NCBI GenBank assembly: GCA_944384835.1
Contig: CALWUU010000005.1
Coordinates: forward strand, 27,817-91,816
DNA: 64,000 nt
Source of the DNA: an uncultured Clostridia bacterium
Lineage (GTDB): Bacteria > Bacillota > Clostridia > Oscillospirales > Acutalibacteraceae
Reading direction: 5' to 3'
Part shown: piece by piece, positions 36,158 to 43,612 of the stretch
Position numbering within the stretch: the first letter of the stretch is position 1
How the letters are laid out: each line of letters opens with the position of its first letter
The notes under the pieces: model-generated
Seen by the model: only the letters and a program-made list of their open reading frames with translations
Databases searched by the model: none
Told to the model about the DNA's origin: nothing
Translations under genes and position numbers: made by a program

Positions 36158-36787
36158 TTATTTATTATGGATTTTCTTTCTAAGCTGCTCAAACTCACTT
36201 TTCATTTTAGCGCGTCTTTCTTCTGCTTTCATTTTTCGTTCTTGAGATTTTTTCTCACGCAATTCTTTTTTTGCTGTTTTTTCAAACTCTTCTTCCAAAA
36301 GACGTGCTGTTTCAATTTCTTGCTCCAGCATAGCTGCATCCCATCTGGTAATGGATACGTTTTGGTAAGCATTTAGTATGTTATCAAAATACATCGTGTT
36401 ATCTTCTTGAACAAATGCAATTAAAGCAGTGTCTCCGTTAGATAAAATGTGGGATACCCTTTCTATCATAGAGTTATTTGTGTCTATATCATCTAAATCT
36501 ATAGAACTGCCGATTAATGTGCCAATTCCGCCGCCTAACAAAATACCCAAAGGACCGCCCAATATACCGATTAGCGCGCCGATGAGTCCTCCGGCTATCG
36601 TGTCATTGCTTGTCTCTCGACCTGTATCAAACGCATCTTCCAGTTTCACATTATTACCAATTTTTTTGACAATCGCCATTTGTGAAACGAAATAGCCGGA
36701 TAACTCTGTGGTTCCATCCTTAATTTTTGAAAATGCTTGATATGCCTCACTTTCTACCGGAAATACAGCTACAACAATATTTTCCAT
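36158..36787 (-). CDS. DUF1269-like protein with glycine-zipper hairpin and basic coiled-coil tail
   Basis: A 209-residue protein. The N-terminal ~60 residues form an alpha/beta domain (NIVVAVFPVESEAYQAFSKI). Then comes a glycine-rich hydrophobic hairpin (GGLIGALIGILGGPLGILLG, ~residue 67-90), then a second strand-helix unit with TALIAFVQED, and from ~150 a Lys/Glu/Arg coiled coil. This plan matches DUF1269-type proteins, of unknown function. AGGTTTAA precedes the ATG. Confidence 0.72.
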   Translation of the reverse strand: MENIVVAVFPVESEAYQAFSKIKDGTTELSGYFVSQMAIVKKIGNNVKLEDAFDTGRETSNDTIAGGLIGALIGILGGPLGILLGGGIGTLIGSSIDLDDIDTNNSMIERVSHILSNGDTALIAFVQEDNTMYFDNILNAYQNVSITRWDAAMLEQEIETARLLEEEFEKTAKKELREKKSQERKMKAEERRAKMKSEFEQLRKKIHNK

Positions 36788-36980
36788 ACATTAAACCTCC
36801 CCATCATTATATTATTAACTCAATGAATTAAATTCAGTATACTCTTATAAGAGATAAATTCAAGATATATAATGTTACCATTTCATGAATATTTTGAGAA
36901 TAGAGATGGAGCAGTATTTTATAAAAGTACAGCCTATTAACCAATACAAAGCTGTGTTATTTATATACATCAAACATTAA

Positions 36981-37727
36981 TTATCCAATGAAGATTTGTA
37001 CCCAGTATTTTACGCCTTGATATTCTGTTACTCCTACTGCCATTCCGCTGAATTGAGAACCTAAAATATTATCTCGGTGTCCCGGGGAATTCATCCAAGA
37101 ATTCATTACTTCGGCAGCATTTCTTTGTCCACTGGCGATATTTTCTCCAATTGCATAGTAGTTGACATTTACAGCAGTAAAACAACTGGAACCATCAGGT
37201 CTTGTATGGGAGAAGGACGAAATAATCTCATTGGCTCGAATGTCAACAGCATTCTGTATATCATTGCGATAAGAAAGTTCTGAAAGACCGTTTTCTTTTC
37301 TTCTTTGGTTTACCAATTGAAACACTTGGTACCCTTCGCCGGTAACTGCAGTGGGCGGTGTTTCTTCCACAGGTGGTGTTTCCTCCACAGATTCATTATA
37401 TTGCGGAGGTGATGTACTTTGTGTATTTGGTGAGGAAAGATAGTTGTTTTCTGGCGTTGCCTCATTGGTTGGATATTTCGGTTCTTCTATTATAACTTGA
37501 CTCTTATTTTCCGGTGCATGGGTATTTGAGCTAGCAGAGGTGATAGTATTTTCCTCTGAAACAATATTGGATTCCTCTGTTTCAGAAGATTCAACCTCTG
37601 ATGAATTCAGTTCCAATACGTCATTAGATGATACATTATCCTTATGGAAGGTTGTATTTTGGGAACAGCCTGCCAGCGCAATTGGTACTAGGCACAGAGC
37701 TAACATGATTAAAAATTTTTGTTTCAT
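36981..37727 (-). CDS. CAP/SCP-domain lipoprotein
   Basis: A 248-residue protein with a lipobox (IALAGC, Cys ~21), a long Ser/Thr/Pro/Glu linker to ~130, and a C-terminal CAP domain. CAP marks are FQLVNQRRKENGL, the His in SFSHTRPDG, the Glu-containing GENIASG, and WMNSPGHRDNILG. Related YkwD-type proteins are secreted by Firmicutes, often spore-linked; the biochemical role is unknown. AAAGGAG precedes the ATG. Confidence 0.92.
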   Translation of the reverse strand: MKQKFLIMLALCLVPIALAGCSQNTTFHKDNVSSNDVLELNSSEVESSETEESNIVSEENTITSASSNTHAPENKSQVIIEEPKYPTNEATPENNYLSSPNTQSTSPPQYNESVEETPPVEETPPTAVTGEGYQVFQLVNQRRKENGLSELSYRNDIQNAVDIRANEIISSFSHTRPDGSSCFTAVNVNYYAIGENIASGQRNAAEVMNSWMNSPGHRDNILGSQFSGMAVGVTEYQGVKYWVQIFIG

Positions 37728-37880
37728 ATAAATCTCCTTTTATCGTAATTTTCCAAACGAATGGTTTATTGACAAATCATACAATAATTTTGATAACATA
37801 GCAAGTTAAAAGTCATTTCTATATTGTTTTTTGTAAAATTACCAAATGATTTCATGAATAACGTTTTGCTCGAGCCTATA

Positions 37881-38630
37881 TTAACAATTTGAAAAATCAC
37901 AATTATGAACTATTTCAGATCCAGTTAATATTGTATCCATGTCTTCTTTTGTCATCGGTTCTGCAATATTTAAAGGTGTGATTTCTTCATACGATACTAT
38001 TCTTTTTATATGGCTCAAATCAGTATCAAAGTTAAGACTATTTTGTTTTAAAGCTTTGCCAAAATCAGAAAGAATATATATGGCACCGCTTTGATCTTCA
38101 GCCTGAGTAAACAATCCATACTGATATAGGGAAGATATAATAGCTGAGTTCTTGCCGCAATATTCAAAATCAATATCGGCAATAAACTGCAGTTCTTCGG
38201 GTGTACAGGTTATGAGAAATTTGCTAAGTTTAAAAAATAGTGTTTCATCCATAGCAGTCAATAAAAAACAACGTGTTAATGAAGCAAAATAATCCACTTT
38301 TTTATCATCGTCAATTTCATTTATCAAGTGAATCTGTTTCTTTACAAAATCATTGTACTTGTTGCTATCTTTATTGAATTTTTCGGTCATCTTGGCTTGA
38401 TCATCAAAGCATGAGAATGTGCCTGACAAATATCGTTTCATTTTATCCCAGAATAAAATAGTTGGGATATGGAAAATCAACTCTTTCATATCTTTACCTG
38501 CTGCTATTCCGGCAAACGGGTCAGAGAATGTTACCATCTGAATCAAATTCCAAAAGCAGTCACCTGCGTAATGTTGTAAATCTTCATCGGACAATATTCT
38601 TCTTAAAGTACTGATTTGATTTTCTAACAT
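37881..38630 (-). CDS. Hypothetical protein, 249 residues
   Basis: I recognise no family. It is a mostly alpha-helical, acidic soluble protein without signal peptide or membrane segment. The middle (YFASLTRCFLLTAMDETLFF) and the later part (AIISSLYQYGLFTQAEDQSG) look like a helical/winged-helix arrangement found in phage-associated DUF4393-like or immunity-type proteins, but this is not firm. AAAGGAAAA precedes the ATG at 38630. It lies just downstream of the tmRNA gene, a common integration locus. Confidence 0.65.
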   Translation of the reverse strand: MLENQISTLRRILSDEDLQHYAGDCFWNLIQMVTFSDPFAGIAAGKDMKELIFHIPTILFWDKMKRYLSGTFSCFDDQAKMTEKFNKDSNKYNDFVKKQIHLINEIDDDKKVDYFASLTRCFLLTAMDETLFFKLSKFLITCTPEELQFIADIDFEYCGKNSAIISSLYQYGLFTQAEDQSGAIYILSDFGKALKQNSLNFDTDLSHIKRIVSYEEITPLNIAEPMTKEDMDTILTGSEIVHNCDFSNC

Positions 38631-38670
38631 AATATTTTCCTTTCTGTAAAACAGAATATCTTCCGTTAAC

Positions 38671-38706
38671 AAAATGAAGAAGATTTTTAAAAATCTTCTT
38701 CATTTT
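38671..38706 (-). terminator. Perfect 36-bp palindrome, possible terminator
   Basis: Arms AAAATGAAGAAGATTTTT and AAAAATCTTCTTCATTTT without a loop. It lies 40 bp upstream of the gene at 38630 on the same strand. It may insulate that gene from tmRNA readthrough, or be a protein-binding site. Confidence 0.5.
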
Positions 38707-38840
38707 GCTGTTATCGACCTTGCAACCACACCAGCACGGCAAAGCCGCCGCTGAATAAATAGGTGTTTGTCCAATACCTATTTGGGAAGCGTTGACAAAA
38801 AGATACCCGCTGCAAGCGCAGGCACAAAACTTCAGAATAA

Positions 38841-38878
38841 AGAAAAACCTGCGGTACGCGAATTGCTCACCGCAGGTG
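38841..38878 (-). terminator. tmRNA terminator
   Basis: Minus-strand stem ACCTGCGGT / ACCGCAGGT followed by TTTTTC, starting right at the tmRNA 3' end. Confidence 0.87.
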
Positions 38879-39227
38879 TGGTGGAGGCGAGGGGAATCGA
38901 ACCCCTGTCCGAAAATCGCTTGCCAAAGCTTTCTACGAGTGTATCCAATTATTTGGAATTCCCGCTTCTTCCCGCTAATTGGAAAGCTGAAAGAATTGGT
39001 AGCCTTTAAGTCATGATCAAGTGTAAGGCGCCGCTTGATTCACGTGCACCACTCATCGACATCTCAATTCAGGCCGTGGTAATCCCGAATGAGACGGCAG
39101 CCTTAATTAGGCTGCGTACGCAACTTGTTTGTTGTCGTTTAATTTTAAAAATACGGCGTTTAAAGTGGGTCCGCACCACTACTCGCTTACTTAGGTTTAC
39201 AATCCCCGTCGAAACCTTTACGCCCCC
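38879..39227 (-). ncRNA. ssrA: tmRNA
   Basis: A 349-nt transfer-messenger RNA on the minus strand. The 5' end GGGGGCGTAAAGGTTTCGAC pairs with the 3' CGCCTCC before an encoded ACCA. The T arm is GGGGTTCGATTCCCC. The tag frame in the first half ends LNDNKQVAYAA and a TAA; the resume codon is probably a few codons before Leu. tmRNA rescues stalled ribosomes together with SmpB, whose gene ends 23 bp upstream. Confidence 0.96.
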
Positions 39228-39249
39228 ATATATATCAATAGGCTGTATC

Positions 39250-39717
39250 CTATCGATTTTTTTCTTTGATAGCGCGTTCAATATCACGTTTGGCTGCTTT
39301 AGCAGCTAAATCCTGACGTTTATCATAGAGTTTTTTACCTCTGCATAAGCCTACTTGGACTTTCACTTTAGAATTTTTAAAATAAATTGATATAGGAATC
39401 AAAGAATATCCTTGTTGCTTTACGCATCCGTATAAACGCATAATTTCTCGTTTATGGGCTAACAATCGCCTAACGCGCATAGGATCTTTGTTAAATATAT
39501 TTCCCTGTTCATACGGACTAATATGCATACCATTTATAAACAGTTCGCCTTTGACAATAGAGCACCAAGAATCCTTTAAATTTACTCTTCCTTGACGCAA
39601 GGACTTTACTTCTGTTCCAAACAGTTCAATGCCTGTTTCTAAACTTTCTTCTACAAAATAGTCATGGTAGGCTTTTTTATTTTGTGCAATTGTTTTTGTT
39701 GATGCTTTTTCTGCCAT
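39250..39717 (-). CDS. smpB: SsrA-binding protein SmpB
   Basis: A 155-residue protein that binds tmRNA and escorts it to the stalled ribosome. Family motifs: [12 protein letters not shown] at the start, [20 protein letters not shown], and the C-terminal basic tail [19 protein letters not shown] that reaches the mRNA channel. AAGGAGG precedes the ATG at 39717. It lies directly upstream of ssrA in the same direction. Confidence 0.97.
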   Translation of the reverse strand: MAEKASTKTIAQNKKAYHDYFVEESLETGIELFGTEVKSLRQGRVNLKDSWCSIVKGELFINGMHISPYEQGNIFNKDPMRVRRLLAHKREIMRLYGCVKQQGYSLIPISIYFKNSKVKVQVGLCRGKKLYDKRQDLAAKAAKRDIERAIKEKNR

Positions 39718-39743
39718 AAAAACGCCTCCTTGCTGTATGTTGT

Positions 39744-39773
39744 AGCATATCATACTTAATGCAAACTTGTCAA
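39744..39773 (-). promoter_or_regulatory. smpB promoter
   Basis: Minus-strand TTGACA, 18-bp spacer, TATGCT, 27 bp upstream of the start codon. Confidence 0.75.
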
Positions 39774-39927
39774 TGTAAGCGCTTGAAACCTGGTTTATTT
39801 GACAATTTATTTCAAATTTTATTTCTTGAATCAAAAAGAAATAATACAATTAGTATATTTTATGTTTGTTTTTACAGATAATTATGATATAATTTTTTTA
39901 TTGATAACATACAAAAGGGGGATAAAA

Positions 39928-40656
39928 ATGGAAGGTGAAGTGATTGCGGCCAGAACCATGAATGGTTTATATATTTGGCTTGATATTGCTTATCTTGTAA
40001 TATTACTGGGAGTGTTATTATGGACGAAACGCAGACAAGCAGCTATTGCGGGACTCATTGGAGGAGCGTTGTATTTTGCTGTAGATTACGGCATTTTCTA
40101 TTTACTTCTGGGCACACGACAGGTGGTTGGAGCAGACCCATTTTGGTTTTTGCTATGGCTTTCCATTAGTTACGGATTTACAAATTTTGTATGGATATGG
40201 CTGTGGCTGGATCGAGATGGACATACCTTAGAGTGGTCTGTAATGATTGTTGCAGGCTGGTTGGCTACAGCATTGCTGTCACAAAATTTTGGAAATCAGT
40301 TTTCTCAAATTTCCATTATGCGGGGTACCAATGATTATCATGGAATTATGGCTTTGATTTTGGTCATTGGATATGGAATTGTATGTATTTATAACATTCG
40401 ATTAAAAGATAAAACAAAAAAGATTCCTGTCTTATGGATTCTTACGATTGGTATTTTGGTTCAATTTGGCTGGGAATTTGTCTTAAATATTACGGGAATA
40501 CGCAATCAGAGTCTGCAAACTTTGATTGTAAATTCTCTGCTTGAAACCAATTTGGGATTGCCTTACCTTTATTTTATTCATCGAGCCATTCATAAGAGAA
40601 GAGATGAGGCGTTACATAAACGTTTACCTGACAATGAAACAGTTCTCACATCATAG
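39928..40656 (+). CDS. Integral membrane protein of unknown function
   Basis: A 242-residue protein with about seven hydrophobic segments, many Trp and Tyr, and a short basic C-terminus (HRAIHKRRDEALHKR). I do not recognise the family. AAGGGGG precedes the ATG at 39928; the longer frame from 39799 is AT-rich leader. It has its own terminator. A 7-helix topology with conserved acidic residues could suit a sensor or carotenoid-type enzyme, but nothing in the sequence proves that. Confidence 0.7.
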   Translation: MEGEVIAARTMNGLYIWLDIAYLVILLGVLLWTKRRQAAIAGLIGGALYFAVDYGIFYLLLGTRQVVGADPFWFLLWLSISYGFTNFVWIWLWLDRDGHTLEWSVMIVAGWLATALLSQNFGNQFSQISIMRGTNDYHGIMALILVIGYGIVCIYNIRLKDKTKKIPVLWILTIGILVQFGWEFVLNITGIRNQSLQTLIVNSLLETNLGLPYLYFIHRAIHKRRDEALHKRLPDNETVLTS

Positions 40657-40673
40657 ATACTACTGTAGAAGAC

Positions 40674-40699
40674 CGACAAAGCTTTTTGTCGTTTTTTTT
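40674..40699 (+). terminator. Terminator after the membrane protein gene
   Basis: Short stem CGACAAA / TTTGTCG followed by seven T or more. Confidence 0.75.
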
Positions 40700-40778
40700 A
40701 TTTTAATTAAAATTGTTAGGAGTGAATTGAGATGTTTGAGCATAATTATAAATTAAATTCTTATGAAAGGAGTTTTTT

Positions 40779-41750
40779 ATGAGACGTATTCCTTTAGAAG
40801 ATGCAGCTTTAAAAGTATGTGAGCAAAACTCGGTGCCGCCCCTTATTTTTCAATTACCCCCTGTAAAAGGCAGAAAACGATTGGAAGACCAGCAAAACTC
40901 TCCTGTAACTATGTATCCTGCCAATATTCAATGTGAGCAAGTTCAAATCAAGGGAGGGGGAGAAATTGCTACCTATTTTGTAAGTCCAAAAGAAAACACT
41001 TCCGTAAAAAGTATTATTTTTTATATTCACGGTGCGGGATGGGTTTTCGGCAGTTTTCATACCCATGAAAAGTTAGTTCGAGAATTGTCTGCGCGAACCA
41101 ATTCGTTGGTTGTATTTCCGGAATATTCACGATCACCAGAAGTTAGATTTCCAACCGCAATCCATCAATGTTATTATATTTTATGTCGTCTTCCTCAGCT
41201 GTTAGGGAAGAAATATGCAAATATTGATTTTCGTACACTGACTGTTGCGGGAGACAGCGTAGGGGGAAATATGGCAATTGCTATGACTCTTTTAGCCAAA
41301 GAAAAGTGCGGTCCCAATATTCATAAACAATTGCTGTATTATCCTGTCACAAATGCTTATTTTCAAACAGAGTCCTATCATAGATTTGCACGAGGGTATT
41401 ATTTATACCGTGCCGGAATGGAATGGTTTTGGAATCAATATTTGCCTGGTTTCAAACAACGCAATCATATTTTGGCTTCACCGCTGAGAGCTTCTGTACA
41501 TCAATTGAAAGATCTTCCGGATGCAATGATTATCAATGGAGAAGCTGATGTGTTAAGAGATGAAGGAGAAGCATATGCAAAAAAATTAATGAGCGCCGGT
41601 GTAAACGTAACCGCAGTACACATTCAAGGAATCATCCATGATTTTGTGATGTTAAATGTTTTGGATAAGACAAATGCTTGCAGAACAGCCATGAATTTGT
41701 CAACAGATTGGATTTGTCAGAAGAATTCGTCCTTATTAAATGGTAAATAA
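40779..41750 (+). CDS. Alpha/beta hydrolase, HSL-type carboxylesterase
   Basis: A 323-residue cytoplasmic esterase of the hormone-sensitive-lipase family. The oxyanion-hole motif is YIHGAGWVFG (family consensus HGGGW) near residue 86, the nucleophile elbow GDSVGG is near 160, the Asp lies in NGEADVLRDEGE (~255), and His in IHDF (~287). It acts on short-chain acyl esters. AAAGGAG precedes the ATG. The substrate is unknown. Confidence 0.92.
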   Translation: MRRIPLEDAALKVCEQNSVPPLIFQLPPVKGRKRLEDQQNSPVTMYPANIQCEQVQIKGGGEIATYFVSPKENTSVKSIIFYIHGAGWVFGSFHTHEKLVRELSARTNSLVVFPEYSRSPEVRFPTAIHQCYYILCRLPQLLGKKYANIDFRTLTVAGDSVGGNMAIAMTLLAKEKCGPNIHKQLLYYPVTNAYFQTESYHRFARGYYLYRAGMEWFWNQYLPGFKQRNHILASPLRASVHQLKDLPDAMIINGEADVLRDEGEAYAKKLMSAGVNVTAVHIQGIIHDFVMLNVLDKTNACRTAMNLSTDWICQKNSSLLNGK

Positions 41751-41834
41751 TAAGAACCGGTTGACTGTGACAGTAGATTTTTTCATATGAATGTGATACT
41801 ATTAGAAAAAATATTGTTTACAGTAGGGAACGGC

Positions 41835-42485
41835 ATGAAGATAAATTATCAAAAAGAATTAGAGAAAACATTGCAAAAATTACAGGACGAGGAAAAACGG
41901 CCTGTATTGGTATTGCATTGTTGCTGCGCGCCATGCAGCACTTATGTTTTAAAATATTTAGCCCAGTATTTTACCATTAAAATTTTATTTTATAACCCTA
42001 ATATTTCGCCAAAAGCAGAATATGACCGCAGATTGGATGAACTGCATTCCTTGCTGAACCAAATGCAGATGGAAAAAGAGATTGAAGTAATAGAGACAGA
42101 ATATCATCCGGAAGAGTTCTATCATTGTGCCAGCGGCTTAGAGAATGAACCGGAAGGTGGAGCGCGCTGTAAAAAATGTTTTGAATTAAGACTGGAAGAA
42201 GCGGCGCACAAAGCAGCTGAGTTAGATGCAGATTATTTTACTACCACTTTAACCATCAGTCCCCATAAAGATGCAAATTTATTAAATGAGATAGGTCAAT
42301 TATTAGGTGAAAAATACCATATACCATACTTGTGTTCTGATTTTAAGAAAAAAGAAGGGTTTAAACAATCCCTTGTTTTATCTGAACAATATGAGTTATA
42401 CCGGCAGGACTATTGCGGGTGTATTTTTTCTAAAAAAGAAAGAGAACAGCAGAGAAAAGAAGCAGAGGATAAGACTGATTTTTAA
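41835..42485 (+). CDS. queH: Epoxyqueuosine reductase QueH
   Basis: A 216-residue Fe-S protein of the DUF208 family that reduces epoxyqueuosine to queuosine in tRNA. Signature: VLHCCCAPCSTY (~residue 28-39), FYNPNISPKAEYDRRL, a Cys pair CKKC (~112), and the C-terminal DYCGC. I start at 41835, where AGGGAA lies six bases upstream; an ATG at 41787 would add 16 residues and lacks an RBS. Confidence 0.94.
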   Translation: MKINYQKELEKTLQKLQDEEKRPVLVLHCCCAPCSTYVLKYLAQYFTIKILFYNPNISPKAEYDRRLDELHSLLNQMQMEKEIEVIETEYHPEEFYHCASGLENEPEGGARCKKCFELRLEEAAHKAAELDADYFTTTLTISPHKDANLLNEIGQLLGEKYHIPYLCSDFKKKEGFKQSLVLSEQYELYRQDYCGCIFSKKEREQQRKEAEDKTDF

Positions 42486-42495
42486 ATGATTGGGT

Positions 42496-42532
42496 AAAAA
42501 GAGGAACGTTTTTATATCGTTCCTCTTTTTTA
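42496..42532 (+). terminator. Bidirectional terminator between queH and 42530 gene
   Basis: Stem AAAAGAGGAACG / CGTTCCTCTTTT with a T run on both reading directions. Confidence 0.9.
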
Positions 42533-42976
42533 TGGTCTATGAAACTGTGGTTTTTCGCTTAACTGCTGGTCAATAAATCCTTGGAATTGCTTTACGACTT
42601 GTTTTTCTTTGTCTGACATAGTTTCGTTTGCAGCAGTGTTCAGCGTCTGATATAATGCGGTTGCTGTTTTTATTGGAACAGCAGTTAATACGTGCAGATG
42701 CTCAGCGCTGGATATTTTGCAGGCTTTCAATACACAACTGGGAGCCATAACCAACAAAGCTAATTTTTGAGCTTGTTCACGGCCGGCATTCATATTTTCG
42801 CTTTCTAAAATAAACTGGCATATATCCGTACAGTTTTCAAATTTATCATGTTCAAAATTATTCAAATAATCAACACGATTTATTTTTGCCAAATGTGTTA
42901 TTTTAATAGGAAGCGTATTAAATTTTCCTTCTATTAAAATGTTTAGAGCCAATTCGTCCAATGTTTGATCCGACAT
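42530..42976 (-). CDS. ImmA/IrrE-like protein without the zinc-protease motif
   Basis: A 148-residue soluble protein. The N-terminus IKITHLAKINRVDYLNNFEH and the later QAQKLALLVMAPSCVLKACKISSAEHLHVLTAVPIKTATALYQTL follow the layout of ImmA/IrrE peptidases, where LLMP and a helix with repeated A and R/L precede the C-terminal end. The central HExxH zinc motif is missing, so it would be inactive. This assignment is an inference from pattern; treat as hypothetical. It is monocistronic. Confidence 0.55.
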   Translation of the reverse strand: MSDQTLDELALNILIEGKFNTLPIKITHLAKINRVDYLNNFEHDKFENCTDICQFILESENMNAGREQAQKLALLVMAPSCVLKACKISSAEHLHVLTAVPIKTATALYQTLNTAANETMSDKEKQVVKQFQGFIDQQLSEKPQFHRP

Positions 42977-43145
42977 ATTATTTCCCCCTTATTTATTTTC
43001 TTTATTATGGGATATAAATTTATTATAATGCATAATTATGTCTAAATTATGTTATTTCTTGTTTTTTTCTTTGTAACCAATTGATACCATTTGTATATGA
43101 TAAATCATAGGAGGAAACAAATAGTGCTTGGGAGGAGCCATATAG

Positions 43146-43463
43146 ATGGAAGGCTTGTTGATTGGTATATTTTGCTTTGTTATGATTAGTATTTTTTATC
43201 CCTTTGTGAAAAAGAAGCATTGTTGTTTTGCAGAAAAAGTTTGGCCTCTTTTTTTAATGGCGGGAATCGGATGCATGATTGGTGCGGTGTTTATACAGGA
43301 GTTCGTGTGGTCAGCTATGCTTGCTGTAACAGGAATTATGTTTTTATGGAGTATAAGTGAAATTAAGGGAGAAAACAACCCGAAACAAGAGGAAGTATTA
43401 CATATCAAAGATGCAGAACTCTTATGCAGTCGTAAAGAAGAAAATCAAAATTTAAAACCTTAG
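43146..43463 (+). CDS. DUF4491 membrane protein
   Basis: A 105-residue protein with three hydrophobic helices. The start EGLLIGIFCFVMISIFYPFV and the part FVWSAMLAVTGIMFLWSI match the DUF4491 pattern, which normally ends with a basic GWFP..NPKR tail; here the tail is different and hydrophilic. Function unknown. GGGAGGAG precedes the ATG by eight bases or so. Confidence 0.8.
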   Translation: MEGLLIGIFCFVMISIFYPFVKKKHCCFAEKVWPLFLMAGIGCMIGAVFIQEFVWSAMLAVTGIMFLWSISEIKGENNPKQEEVLHIKDAELLCSRKEENQNLKP

Positions 43464-43465
43464 CA

Positions 43466-43494
43466 GCCGGCTGTCATTGACAGCCGGTCTTTTG
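43466..43494 (+). terminator. Terminator after the DUF4491 gene
   Basis: Stem GCCGGCTGTC / GACAGCCGGT with CTTTTG after it. Confidence 0.8.
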
Positions 43495-43612
43495 TTGTAA
43501 AATTTATAAATCGTTTAGAATTTTTTTATTGTATTGTTAGCAAGATATGGTATAGTAAGTATGAAAATCAATCAGTATGTGTCAATACATTTAAAGTAAC
43601 AGAAAAGGTGAT

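Noticed and set aside
38767..39309. Plus-strand ORFs across the tmRNA
   Set aside because: They cross the antisense of ssrA; the RNA explains the sequence.
40779..41750. Secreted lipase
   Set aside because: No signal peptide; the N-terminus is hydrophilic, so it is a cytoplasmic esterase.
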